64,000 nucleotides of DNA from Limnohabitans_A sp048020265. GTDB lineage: Bacteria; Pseudomonadota; Gammaproteobacteria; Burkholderiales; Burkholderiaceae_C. A program made the translations under genes and the position numbers. The notes beneath the pieces are model-generated. The model had not been told where the DNA came from and did not search any database. It saw only the letters and a list, made by a program, of their open reading frames with translations. Where the stretch lies: the NCBI RefSeq assembly GCF_048020265.1, contig NZ_CP171843.1, positions 2,480,001-2,544,000 on the forward strand, given 5' to 3'. Position 1 is the stretch's first letter, and each line of letters opens with the position of its first letter. Positions 9,684-17,099 of this stretch are shown in pieces.

Positions 9684-10934
9684 ATGGGTGTTTTTGTCGT
9701 CGGCGGTGCGGTGCGCGATGCCTTGATGGGCCAGCGCGTCAACGACCGCGACTGGGTGGTGGTGGGCAGCACGCCCGAAGCCATGAGCGCACAGGGTTAT
9801 GTGCCTGTGGGCAAGGACTTTCCGGTGTTTTTGCACCCGCAGACCCGCGAGGAATACGCCCTGGCCCGCACAGAGCGCAAGACGGCACGGGGCTACAAAG
9901 GCTTTGCGGTGCAAGCCGCGCCCGACGTCACCCTCGAAGAAGACCTGGCCCGGCGCGACCTCACGGTGAACGCCATGGCCGTGCCCGAGGCGCTGGCCCA
10001 CCAAGCCCCCTCCACCTGGACAGGCCAGATCGTTGACCCCTACGGCGGCCGACGCGACCTGCAATCCAAGGTGCTGCGCCATGTCACCGAGGCCTTTGCC
10101 GAGGACCCGGTGCGCATCCTGCGGTTGGCACGTTTTGCGGCGCGCTTTGCCGACTTTTCTGTGGCGGGCGACACCATGGCCTTGATGCGGCAGATGGTCG
10201 AGGACGGCGAAGTGGACCACCTGGTGCCCGAGCGCGTCTGGCAGGAACTAGCCAAAGGCCTGATGGCGACCCAACCCTCCCGCATGTTCGAGGTGTTGCG
10301 GGACTGCGGTGCGCTCAAGGTCTTGCTGCCCGAGCTGGACCGCCTGTGGGGCGTGCCCCAGCGCCCGGAATACCACCCCGAAATCGACACGGGCGTGCAC
10401 ATGATGCTGGTGATGGACATGGCGGCCAGGCTGAACATGCCGCTGCCCGTGCGCGTGGCCTGCCTGATGCACGACCTGGGCAAAGGCAGCACGCCCGCCG
10501 ACGTGCTGCCCCGCCACATTGGCCATGAAGGGCGCAGCGTCAAGCTCCTGCAAAAGGTGTGCGAGCGCCTGCGCGTGCCCACCGATTGCAAAGAACTGGC
10601 CGAGGTGGTGGCGCGCGAGCACGGCAACATCCACCGCAGCGCCGAGCTGGGACCGGAAGCCCTGATGCGCTTGCTGGAGCGTTGTGACGCGATTCGCCAG
10701 CCCGAGCGCTTTGTGCGGGTGCTGCAGGCGTGCGAATGCGATGCACGGGGTCGGCTGGGGTTTGACGATGCGGCTTACCCCCAAGCCGAACGCTTGTTGA
10801 AAGCCCAGCAGGCTGCGCTGTCCGTCGAAACCGCGCCGATTGCCCAGGCTGCGGCGGCCCAAGGCCTCAAAGGCCCCAAGATTGGTGAGCAAATTGCCAA
10901 AGCGCGCGCCCAAGCGGTCGCAGCTTCTCTGTAG
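9684..10934 (+). CDS. cca: CCA tRNA nucleotidyltransferase with HD domain
   Basis: A 416-residue enzyme that builds or repairs the CCA 3' end of tRNA. Nucleotidyltransferase motifs are VFVVGGAVRDALMG and VNDRDWVVVGSTP, whose two Asp residues bind Mg2+; RRDLTVNAMA and RFAARFADF follow. A C-terminal HD phosphohydrolase domain is visible in CLMHDLGKG, as in the E. coli enzyme (412 residues), which has 2',3'-cyclic phosphodiesterase and phosphatase activity. The TAG stop lies inside the first arm of a repetitive palindromic element, so the element has inserted exactly at the end of the gene. Confidence 0.95.
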   Translation: MGVFVVGGAVRDALMGQRVNDRDWVVVGSTPEAMSAQGYVPVGKDFPVFLHPQTREEYALARTERKTARGYKGFAVQAAPDVTLEEDLARRDLTVNAMAVPEALAHQAPSTWTGQIVDPYGGRRDLQSKVLRHVTEAFAEDPVRILRLARFAARFADFSVAGDTMALMRQMVEDGEVDHLVPERVWQELAKGLMATQPSRMFEVLRDCGALKVLLPELDRLWGVPQRPEYHPEIDTGVHMMLVMDMAARLNMPLPVRVACLMHDLGKGSTPADVLPRHIGHEGRSVKLLQKVCERLRVPTDCKELAEVVAREHGNIHRSAELGPEALMRLLERCDAIRQPERFVRVLQACECDARGRLGFDDAAYPQAERLLKAQQAALSVETAPIAQAAAAQGLKGPKIGEQIAKARAQAVAASL

Positions 10935-11030
10935 GAGCGGTCTCTGACCGCGATCAACTCACCCCAAATGCTTCGCGGTCGGAAACCACGCCTAAGGAAC
11001 CCCTCTTCGCGGTCTGAGACCGCTCCTACA
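10930..11030. repeat. REP-like palindromic element between cca and trxC
   Basis: Two 24-bp arms, 10930-10953 and 11007-11030, are inverted repeats with one mismatch; each has TGTAGGAGCGG at its outer end and CGCGGTC at its inner end. A third partial module (TCGCGGTCGGAAACC from 10973) lies between them. The layout resembles REP doublets (BIMEs) of gammaproteobacteria, which also often start with GTAGGAGCGG. The element supplies the cca stop codon and sits between the convergent cca and trxC genes, where it could end transcription from both sides. No REP-associated transposase is in the window. Confidence 0.8.
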
Positions 11031-11039
11031 AAGCCCTGT

Positions 11040-11486
11040 TCAAAGGTGCGAACGCGTCCAGTCGGCAATGTCTTGCGCTGTGCGAAACGCACCCGCCTGG
11101 CGGGCGACTTCCTTGCCGCCGACAAACAATGCGAGTGTGGGGATGCTGCGGATGTTGAAGCGGGCGGCGATGGCCTGCGCTTCTTCGGTGTTGAGTTTGG
11201 CCACCCGCACCTGGGGCTCCAACAGGGCTGCGGCCTGTTCGTAAGCCGGGGCCATCATGCGACACGGACCGCACCAGGGAGCCCAAAAATCGACCAGCAC
11301 CGACACATGGCTGCGGCCAATGTGCTTGTCAAAACTGGCACCGTCCAGCGCCAGCGGGTGACCGTCAAAAAGAGCTTGGTGGCATTGTCCGCAATCGGGG
11401 GCGTTGTGCATATCGGCCACACGCACCCGGTTGGTGGTGTGGCAGTGCGGACAAACAATGTGCAAGGCGTCTGCAGAAGCGGTCAT
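11040..11486 (-). CDS. trxC: Thioredoxin TrxC (thioredoxin 2)
   Basis: A 148-residue thioredoxin with the extra N-terminal zinc-binding domain of Trx2: two CxxC pairs, CPHC and CGQC, within the first 45 residues. The thioredoxin domain has the active site FWAPWCGPCRMMAP and the cis-Pro motif IRSIPTLALF. It reduces cytoplasmic disulfides and is induced by peroxide in E. coli through OxyR; no OxyR site was recognised here. I chose the ATG at 11486 because the zinc domain begins about 12 residues later, as in homologues. It faces cca across the REP-like element. Confidence 0.94.
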   Translation of the reverse strand: MTASADALHIVCPHCHTTNRVRVADMHNAPDCGQCHQALFDGHPLALDGASFDKHIGRSHVSVLVDFWAPWCGPCRMMAPAYEQAAALLEPQVRVAKLNTEEAQAIAARFNIRSIPTLALFVGGKEVARQAGAFRTAQDIADWTRSHL

Positions 11487-11580
11487 GGATTCCCCTGTGT
11501 TGCCAATCACGTGGGGATCATGCTCGGCGATTCAAGAGCCTTGCGCGTTGACTCAGGTCAACGCAAAGAACCAGCGCGGG

Positions 11581-11841
11581 TCAGCGTGTAGGGGGGCGGC
11601 GAGGCGCCATGGGAGCACGGCCAGCCAGGTGACGGAAGCTGATGCGGCCTTTGCTCAGGTCATAAGGCGAGAGTTCGAGCGTCACACGGTCACCCGCCAA
11701 AATGCGGATGTGGTTTTTGCGCATCTTGCCGGCCGAATAAGCAATCAGTTGGTGACCGTTGTCCAGGGTCACTCGAAAACGGGTGTCGGGCAACACCTCG
11801 TTGACCACGCCCATCAGTTCAATCAGTTCTTCTTTAGCCAT
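11581..11841 (-). CDS. infA: Translation initiation factor IF-1
   Basis: An 86-residue S1/OB-fold protein. It has the characteristic IF-1 blocks VTLDNGHQLIAYSAGKMRKN, HIRILAGDRVTLELSPYDL and KGRISFRH. It binds the 30S A site during initiation. E. coli IF-1 is 72 residues; the extra, Arg/Pro-rich tail (APMAPRRPPTR) is common in betaproteobacterial paralogues that lie outside the ribosomal protein cluster. A second infA near rplJ/secY-type genes would be expected elsewhere in such a genome, which cannot be checked here. A small gene ends 14 bp upstream on the same strand and probably shares its mRNA. Confidence 0.92.
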   Translation of the reverse strand: MAKEELIELMGVVNEVLPDTRFRVTLDNGHQLIAYSAGKMRKNHIRILAGDRVTLELSPYDLSKGRISFRHLAGRAPMAPRRPPTR

Positions 11842-11855
11842 TTAAAACGTCTTTC

Positions 11856-12071
11856 TCAAAGCAGGATCGGTTTCGTCGTCTGGCGCTCCACCCACAACTT
11901 GCCTTCATCGAGGGCGTATTGGCTGGCGGCGGCCGGTGTGGCGAATTCGGGCACAAACCGCATCACGCGGTCGGTGCTGGCGCTGCCGCGGCCACTGGCC
12001 ACGGACACTTGTGCGCCAAATGCGCCATTGGGCAAAGCCCTGGCGCACGGCTGAATTCGGAATTTTCCCAT
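11856..12071 (-). CDS. Small conserved-looking protein upstream of infA, function unknown
   Basis: A 71-residue frame, MGKFRIQPCARALPN through GKLWVERQTT. It contains a Ser/Gly/Arg patch (VSVASGRGSASTDRVMRF) and a short C-terminal helix, and has no membrane segment. I do not recognise a named family. The codon pattern looks coding and the frame is placed in operon with infA, 14 bp away. The ATG at 12071 is preferred; an upstream in-frame ATG at 12107 is 2 bp from a TAAAAT -10-like box, too close to be translated from that promoter. The short length and lack of a Shine-Dalgarno keep confidence modest. Confidence 0.5.
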   Translation of the reverse strand: MGKFRIQPCARALPNGAFGAQVSVASGRGSASTDRVMRFVPEFATPAAASQYALDEGKLWVERQTTKPILL

Positions 12072-12451
12072 GGAGATGGGTTGGTGTGAACAATATGAAA
12101 TGGTCATGTATTTTAACGAAGGGGGTCGAACCGCTTTTTTCGGCCCTCTTGGGGGCTGTGCGGCGGCACGGGTCTTGGCATGTCCTGCTGCCAAAAAAGC
12201 GCCCCCATGAACAGCCCTGAAGGCCTGCCCAACAACAGCACCGTGCAGAGGTGCGTTAAAAAGGAAGCAAAAAATCGTCTGGGCCCAGCTTGGAAAAGCA
12301 TGGCGGGCGATGTGCACAGTGGAGGACAAGACTGGCATCCCTCTGCCGGGATGCGCTATCGGCTCGGCTAGAGCGAGATGGGCATAAGTCGCCAATGGCG
12401 TGCTGCACTGTAACACGTCCGGGTCTGACCTGCTTGGGCAGGTCTTGCCGC
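12072..12451. other. Non-coding stretch between the small infA-linked gene and the DUF2905 gene
   Basis: No convincing gene was seen on either strand. The segment holds a TAAAAT -10-like box on the minus strand (12108-12115 region), a 7-bp hairpin with a 6-base loop at 12335-12354 (arms GCATCCC and GGGATGC), and a 7-bp hairpin with a 4-base loop at 12427-12444 (arms GACCTGC and GCAGGTC) just past the DUF2905 stop. The last could mark the end of the DUF2905 transcript but lacks a U-run. No 4.5S, 6S or tRNA signature was found. Confidence 0.4.
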
Positions 12452-12646
12452 TCACAACCAGCGCGCGATCCCGGCCGCCACCATGCTCAGCAGCAAGGTG
12501 CTGGTGATGGGGATGAAAAACTCGCGCCCGAACAGGCGAAAGCGAAAATCCCCGGGCAGGCGGCCAAAGCCGAGTTTTTGCAGCCATTTTTGCAGGCCAC
12601 TGAAGATGATCAGGGCCAGAAACACCACGATGAGCCAGCGCAACAT
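12452..12646 (-). CDS. DUF2905 small membrane protein
   Basis: A 64-residue protein with two membrane segments: residues 3-18 (RWLIVVFLALIIFSGL) and about 45-62 (PITSTLLLSMVAAGIARWL). Between them is the diagnostic DUF2905 stretch KLGFGRLPGDFRF. The family is widespread in proteobacteria and its function is unknown. It follows the methyltransferase gene by 18 bp on the same strand, consistent with one operon. Confidence 0.85.
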   Translation of the reverse strand: MLRWLIVVFLALIIFSGLQKWLQKLGFGRLPGDFRFRLFGREFFIPITSTLLLSMVAAGIARWL

Positions 12647-12664
12647 AGCTTGCCTGGATGCCGT

Positions 12665-13768
12665 TTACAGGCGGTGCGAGCGGTCGCTCCGGGCAAAGCC
12701 CTGGGCCGACCAGTCGGTGGAGGTGGAAAACCCGATCACCTTGAACAACTCGCCCATTTCATGCTCATTGACCAGGCGCTGGGCCTGACTGCGCTCGGCC
12801 AAGCTGGCAGCGGCCATGCGCTCGGCCAGCCCCAAATTCAGCAAAAACCAGGCTTGGCTGGTGTAACCCAGAACCTCCAGCCCGGCGTTTTGGCCGGCCA
12901 GGGCCACCCCGGTGAAGTTGACATGGGCCGTGATGTCTTTTTGGCCCACCGCCACCAGGGGGTTGTCGTCGGCCTGGTGCAGTTGGTGGCACATGACGGT
13001 GCCCATGTGGCGCTGCGGGTGAAAGTATTCGGCCTCGGGGAAGCCGTAATCGAGAAAAAACGCCGCCCCGCCCCGTCCGGCCAGCAGCCGCTCGGCCAAG
13101 CTGGCGACAAAAGCCTCGGCCTGGGGGTGGATTTCGGTCAGGTAATCGTGCTCGCCTTCGATCTCGACGGGCGGACGCAAGTCGGTCAGGCGGTCTTGCC
13201 AAGCGAAATCTTCACCAGAACTGACCACGCCGCGCTCGTGCCACACGCCCTGCGTGCGCTGCAGCAGCTGCACCGGCATGGCATCCAGCACCTCGTTGCC
13301 CACCACCACGCCCTCGATGACCTCGGGCCAGGCGTCTAACCAGCGCACTTTGCCCGCGTGTTGCAGCAAGGTGTCGGCCTGGCGGGCGCGCAAAGTGCCT
13401 GACAAATCGATGATGGTGTAACGCTTCACGGCGTCACCCAGACTGTCCAGCAGCTGCAAGGCCAGCGCCCCGGTTCCCGCACCAAACTCCCAGACCTCAT
13501 CCGTGCCGGTGGCGTCTAATGCCTGACCCACCTGCACCGCCACGGTCTGGCCAAACAGGGGCGACATGCCCGGCGCGGTCACAAAATCGCTGCCCGAGGA
13601 CGGCATGGCGCCGAACTTTTGCAGGGCGTTGGTGTAGTAGCCCAGGCCCGGTTCGTACAGGGCCATGGCCATGAAACGGTCAAAACCCAGCCAGCCGCCC
13701 GCTTGGGCGATGGCGTGGTGGATGCGCTGGGTCAGATCGGCGGGGGACTGGAGATTGGGCGAGGTCAC
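12665..13768 (-). CDS. SAM-dependent methyltransferase, NDUFAF7/MidA family
   Basis: A 367-residue class I methyltransferase of the family that includes mitochondrial NDUFAF7, which methylates an arginine of complex I subunit NDUFS2. Family marks are FDRFMAMALYEPGLGYY, the SAM-binding WEFGAGTGALALQLL, GNEVLDAMP and FFLDYGFPEAEY. The start is uncertain: GTG at 13768 gives a protein of usual length, whereas an ATG at 13831 would add 21 residues that look unlike a coding N-terminus. Together with the NDUFA9-like gene at 7907 it is a second complex I-related homologue in this window, though no nuo genes are present. Confidence 0.85.
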   Translation of the reverse strand: MTSPNLQSPADLTQRIHHAIAQAGGWLGFDRFMAMALYEPGLGYYTNALQKFGAMPSSGSDFVTAPGMSPLFGQTVAVQVGQALDATGTDEVWEFGAGTGALALQLLDSLGDAVKRYTIIDLSGTLRARQADTLLQHAGKVRWLDAWPEVIEGVVVGNEVLDAMPVQLLQRTQGVWHERGVVSSGEDFAWQDRLTDLRPPVEIEGEHDYLTEIHPQAEAFVASLAERLLAGRGGAAFFLDYGFPEAEYFHPQRHMGTVMCHQLHQADDNPLVAVGQKDITAHVNFTGVALAGQNAGLEVLGYTSQAWFLLNLGLAERMAAASLAERSQAQRLVNEHEMGELFKVIGFSTSTDWSAQGFARSDRSHRL

Positions 13769-13871
13769 GCGACGATTGTCGCCGAAGGCGTGCAGGCAAG
13801 CCGGCCGATTTGGCCGAACGAGCACCCGCATATGCCGCTTGCCCGATAATTCACCCAAGTTTTGTCCAACG

Positions 13872-13939
13872 GTCATGCCGGACTTGATCCGGCATCCACG
13901 ATGGACCCAACATGGACCCCGGATTGAGTCCGGGGTGAC
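13872..13939. repeat. 68-bp double-hairpin intergenic repeat
   Basis: Two hairpins in tandem: ATGCCGGA/TCCGGCAT around CTTGA (13875-13895) and ACCCCGGA/TCCGGGGT around TTGAG (13916-13936). The whole unit is bounded by GTCA (13872) and TGAC (ending 13939), so the ends are inverted too. This resembles the dispersed GTCATGCCGGA...TCCGGCAT palindromes found in many proteobacterial genomes. It lies just upstream of the folM-like gene in the divergent gap with the methyltransferase. Confidence 0.75.
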
Positions 13940-13968
13940 AAAAAAGCCCCAGCCAAACACTCCCATTC

Positions 13969-14742
13969 ATGAAACAAGTTCTGGTCACCGGAGGCGCTCA
14001 CCGCCTGGGCGCCGAGATCGTCCGCCAATTTGCGGCGGCGGGTTGGCGCGTGTGGTGCCATTACCAACGCTCGGCAGCTACGGCGCAGGCCCTGCAGGCC
14101 GCGCTGCGCTCACAAGAGGCGCACGTTGAACTGGTGCAGGCCGACCTGGCACAAAGCACCGACGTCGAACGCATGGTGGTGCACATCACGCAAAGCCATG
14201 GGGCGCTGGATTGCCTGGTGAACAACGCCTCGCTCTTCGAGCCGGACGAAGGCACCCAAATGGACCTGCACGGTGCACGCCAGCAACTCGAAGTGAATTT
14301 GATCGCGCCCATGCTGCTGGCTTCGCTGATGGCCCGGCAAGCCGCGCCAAACGCCCTGCCCGGCCAGCGCAGCGTGGTCCACATCCTGGACCAGAAGGTG
14401 TTCAACCTGAACCCGGATTATTTTTCTTACACCGTCTCCAAACTGGCGCTGGAGCGGGCCGTGGCCTTGCAGGCCCAAGCCCTGGCCCCCTTGCGGGTGT
14501 GCGGCGTGGCCCCAGGCCTGATGTTTTTGAGCGGCCCGCAAACGCAAGAGAACTTTGACCGCGCCAGCCGGGTGAACCTGCTGCGCCAGCCGATCGACCC
14601 GGCGCAGGTGGCGGCGACCTGCCTTTTCTTGGCACAAAACCCCTGCATCACCGGCACCACCGTGTGCGTGGACAACGGCCAGCACCTGGTGCCACTTGAG
14701 CGCGATGTGATGTTCCTCGCCGACCCGAAAGGTGCCGCATGA
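13969..14742 (+). CDS. PTR1/FolM-like pteridine reductase (SDR family)
   Basis: A 257-residue short-chain dehydrogenase. The nucleotide-binding loop is VTGGAHRLG, with Arg replacing the usual Gly, and is followed by CHYQRSAATAQAL; both features are hallmarks of pteridine reductase PTR1 and of FolM, which reduce dihydropterins with NADPH. LVNNASLFEP and the YxxxK catalytic pair (YFSYTVSK) are in place, and the C-terminus ends in a typical SDR tail. It is translationally coupled (ATGA overlap at 14739-14742) to two dihydroneopterin aldolase family genes, which supports a role in making tetrahydromonapterin or in backup folate reduction. Substrate preference between dihydromonapterin and dihydrofolate is not determined. 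Confidence 0.82.
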   Translation: MKQVLVTGGAHRLGAEIVRQFAAAGWRVWCHYQRSAATAQALQAALRSQEAHVELVQADLAQSTDVERMVVHITQSHGALDCLVNNASLFEPDEGTQMDLHGARQQLEVNLIAPMLLASLMARQAAPNALPGQRSVVHILDQKVFNLNPDYFSYTVSKLALERAVALQAQALAPLRVCGVAPGLMFLSGPQTQENFDRASRVNLLRQPIDPAQVAATCLFLAQNPCITGTTVCVDNGQHLVPLERDVMFLADPKGAA

Positions 14743-15134
14743 GCGACCTGATGACCAATTTGGCGCTGAATTGCCGCCGCCTGTTTTTGCGCAACCACAC
14801 GGTGGACGTGCGCATCGGCGCACACGACTTCGAAAAGCTCGGCCCCCAGCGCATCGTCTTCAATGTGGAGCTGTTCGTGCCCTACAGCGCGTCCACCCCC
14901 ACGCAGGACGATCTGGCCGAGGTGGTGGACTACGACTTCATCCGCGAGGTGATTGCCCGGCGTGTGGCGCAAGGCCACATCGTGCTGCAAGAGACTTTGT
15001 GCGACGACCTGATGCGCGAGCTGATCACCCACCCGCAGGTGCAGGCGGTGCGCCTGTCCAGCTGCAAACCCGATGTGTACCCGGACTGCGAAGCGGTTGG
15101 GGTTGAAGTTTTCCAGATCAAACCCGCGCCATGA
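14739..15134 (+). CDS. Dihydroneopterin aldolase/epimerase family protein (FolB/FolX), first copy
   Basis: A 131-residue member of the tunnelling-fold FolB family. Visible blocks are DVRIGAHDFEKLGPQRIVFN (the pterin-anchoring Glu region), DYDFIREVI, and SSCKPDVYPDCEAVGVEVF with the conserved Lys-Pro. Family members either cleave dihydroneopterin (FolB) or epimerise its triphosphate (FolX). It is distinct from the second copy just downstream, so one may be FolB and the other FolX. Both its start and its stop overlap neighbours by 4 bp. Confidence 0.8.
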   Translation: MSDLMTNLALNCRRLFLRNHTVDVRIGAHDFEKLGPQRIVFNVELFVPYSASTPTQDDLAEVVDYDFIREVIARRVAQGHIVLQETLCDDLMRELITHPQVQAVRLSSCKPDVYPDCEAVGVEVFQIKPAP

Positions 15135-15502
15135 AAACACCCGCAGGACACCAAACCCTGGAGCTGACCGGTTTGCGCTTTGACGCCAACCTGGGCATCC
15201 TCGAACACGAAAAAACCGATCCGCAGCCGATCCAGGTCGATGCCGAGCTCAACCTGGGCACGCAGCCCCTGCTGCCCAGCGACGACGACATCAACGCGGT
15301 GCTGGATTACCGCAAGGTGCGCAAAATCATCATCGACGAATGCACCGCCGAACACATCAACCTGCTCGAAACCCTGATCGGCAAGCTCTCGAACCGCCTG
15401 ATGCAACTGCCGGGCGTGTTGGGCGTGCGCGTCAAGATTGCCAAACTTGAAATTTTTGAAGACTGCGAAGTAGCCATTCGCATGGAAACCGGACAGTGGT
15501 GA
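15131..15502 (+). CDS. folB: Dihydroneopterin aldolase family protein, second copy
   Basis: A 123-residue FolB-family protein with RFDANLGILEHEKTDPQPIQ (active-site Glu segment and the Gln-Pro motif), DYRKVRKII, the classic HINLLETLIGKLSNRL helix and KIAKLEIFEDCEVAIRME. The NLLETL helix is closer to canonical FolB than the first copy is, so this one is the better candidate for the folate pathway aldolase that releases 6-hydroxymethyl-dihydropterin. It starts within the stop of the first copy (ATGA). Confidence 0.78.
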   Translation: MKTPAGHQTLELTGLRFDANLGILEHEKTDPQPIQVDAELNLGTQPLLPSDDDINAVLDYRKVRKIIIDECTAEHINLLETLIGKLSNRLMQLPGVLGVRVKIAKLEIFEDCEVAIRMETGQW

Positions 15503-15507
15503 ACCCC

Positions 15508-16437
15508 ATGAACACAGCAACTGAAAACACCTGGGTCGATGCCGAAGCGGCCGATGCCGCCAAAGCCGCCAAGATCGAGCGCGAAACCCACAAACTTGAA
15601 AAACGCCTGTGCCGCCAGATGGGCCAGGCGATTTCCGACTTCAACCTGATCGAAGCGGGCGACCGCATCATGGTCTGCATGTCGGGCGGCAAGGACAGCT
15701 ACGGCATGCTGGACATCCTGCTCAAGATGAAGGCCCGCGCCCCGGTGGACTTCCAGCTGGTGGCGGTCAACCTTGACCAAAAGCAACCGGGTTTCCCGGA
15801 CCACATCCTGCCCGCTTACCTCAAAGAGCTGGGCGTGGAGTTCCACATCGAGACGCAAGACACCTACTCGATCGTCAAAGACAAGATCCCCGAAGGCAAG
15901 ACCATGTGCAGCCTGTGCTCGCGCCTGCGCCGCGGCATTTTGTACCGCGTGGCGCGGGAGTTGAAGTGCAATAAGTTGGCGCTGGGCCACCACCGCGACG
16001 ACATGCTGCAGACCTTCTTTTTGAACATGTTCTTTGGCGGCAAGCTCAAAGGCATGCCCCCGAAGCTGGTCAGCGACAACGGCGAGTTCATGGTGATCCG
16101 CCCGCTGGCCTATGTGGCCGAGTCCGACCTGATCCGTTGGGCAGAGCACCGACAGTTCCCCATCATCCCGTGCACCCTGTGTGGCAGCCAGGAAAACCTG
16201 CAACGCCTGCAGGTGGGTAACATGCTGCGCGAGTGGCAGAAAAAGCACCCCGGCCGGATTGAAAACATGTTCGCGGCTTTGCAAAATGTGGTGCCTTCGC
16301 ATTTGATGGATGCCAAGCTGCACGGCTTCAAAGACCTGAAGATCACAGGTATCGAATCGGATGACGGCGACAAGGCGTTTGACGAGGAAGAGTTCAAGGA
16401 GCCGTCTTTGCCGGGCATTCAGGTCATCTCGATGTGA
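15508..16437 (+). CDS. ttcA: tRNA 2-thiocytidine synthetase TtcA
   Basis: A 309-residue PP-loop ATPase that thiolates cytidine 32 of certain tRNAs using a 4Fe-4S cluster. The PP-loop is CMSGGKDSYGMLD; the cluster cysteines are in MCSLCSRLRRG and PCTLCGSQENLQR; ALGHHRDDMLQT is the second ATP-binding motif. The ATG at 15508 was chosen; a GTG four codons upstream overlaps the folB stop. The very close spacing to the pterin genes indicates one transcript, as seen in other Comamonadaceae, although no functional link is known. Confidence 0.95.
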   Translation: MNTATENTWVDAEAADAAKAAKIERETHKLEKRLCRQMGQAISDFNLIEAGDRIMVCMSGGKDSYGMLDILLKMKARAPVDFQLVAVNLDQKQPGFPDHILPAYLKELGVEFHIETQDTYSIVKDKIPEGKTMCSLCSRLRRGILYRVARELKCNKLALGHHRDDMLQTFFLNMFFGGKLKGMPPKLVSDNGEFMVIRPLAYVAESDLIRWAEHRQFPIIPCTLCGSQENLQRLQVGNMLREWQKKHPGRIENMFAALQNVVPSHLMDAKLHGFKDLKITGIESDDGDKAFDEEEFKEPSLPGIQVISM

Positions 16438-16455
16438 ACCTCAAGGGGACAGCGC

Positions 16456-17085
16456 ATGCGCACAGCAACTCGTCAGCTCACACGGTGGTTTTCGATGGCC
16501 TTGGCCGCCTTGGCTTTGACCGGGTTGACGGGCTGCGCCTCGATGCGCCTGATCGACAGCGATGTGGTGTCCGTGGCGGCGGTGCCGCCAGGCATGAGTT
16601 TGCAAGGCGCCAAATACCGTTTTGAACGCCTGCCCTCCCAAGTCAACAACCCCGAGGCCGGACTGGCTGAACAACAAGCGCAGGCCGCCATGACCGCCGT
16701 GGGCTTGGTGCGCGACGACGCTGCAGCCAGCCTGAGCGTGATGGTGGGCTTCAGCGGCACGCAGTACCTGGTCGACCCTTGGGGCCGACCCATTGGGCCA
16801 GGCTGGTCGCCTTACGGCAGTGTGGCGATCGGATCGGGTTTTGGCTCGCACATCGGCCTGGGTGTGGGCATGCGCTTTCCGCCACCCACGCATTACCGCC
16901 GCGAGGTCAGTCTCATCATGCGTGACCTGAAATCAGGTCAGGTGGTCTATGAAACCCGCGCCAGCCACACCGGACCCTGGAGCGACAGCGTGCCGATTTT
17001 TGCCACCCTGTTCCAGGCCGCGCTGGCCAATTTCCCCAATCCACCGCTTGGTCCGCGTCGGGTCAACATCGAGCTGCCGCGCTGA
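16456..17085 (+). CDS. DUF4136 lipoprotein
   Basis: A 209-residue lipoprotein. The signal peptide ends in the lipobox LTGC (near residue 27), so it should be lipid-anchored on the periplasmic side. The mature part shows the DUF4136 pattern: an extended domain with KYRFERLPSQVNNPEAGL, a Gly/Pro-rich hinge (VDPWGRPIGPGWSPYG) and a C-terminal VYETRASHTGPW block. Function is unknown in this family. It follows ttcA by 18 bp and precedes the phosphatase gene by 14 bp. Confidence 0.85.
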   Translation: MRTATRQLTRWFSMALAALALTGLTGCASMRLIDSDVVSVAAVPPGMSLQGAKYRFERLPSQVNNPEAGLAEQQAQAAMTAVGLVRDDAAASLSVMVGFSGTQYLVDPWGRPIGPGWSPYGSVAIGSGFGSHIGLGVGMRFPPPTHYRREVSLIMRDLKSGQVVYETRASHTGPWSDSVPIFATLFQAALANFPNPPLGPRRVNIELPR

Positions 17086-17099
17086 CACCCAAGGACCGC

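Noticed and set aside
12072..12451. A small RNA such as 4.5S, 6S or a tRNA
   Set aside because: The signature sequences (GGTCAGGTCCGGAAGGAAGC-type SRP loop, 6S bubble, tRNA TPsiC arm) were not found.
13872..13939. Intrinsic terminator for the methyltransferase or the pterin operon
   Set aside because: It lies between divergent gene starts, not after a gene end, and has two separate hairpins with inverted outer ends.
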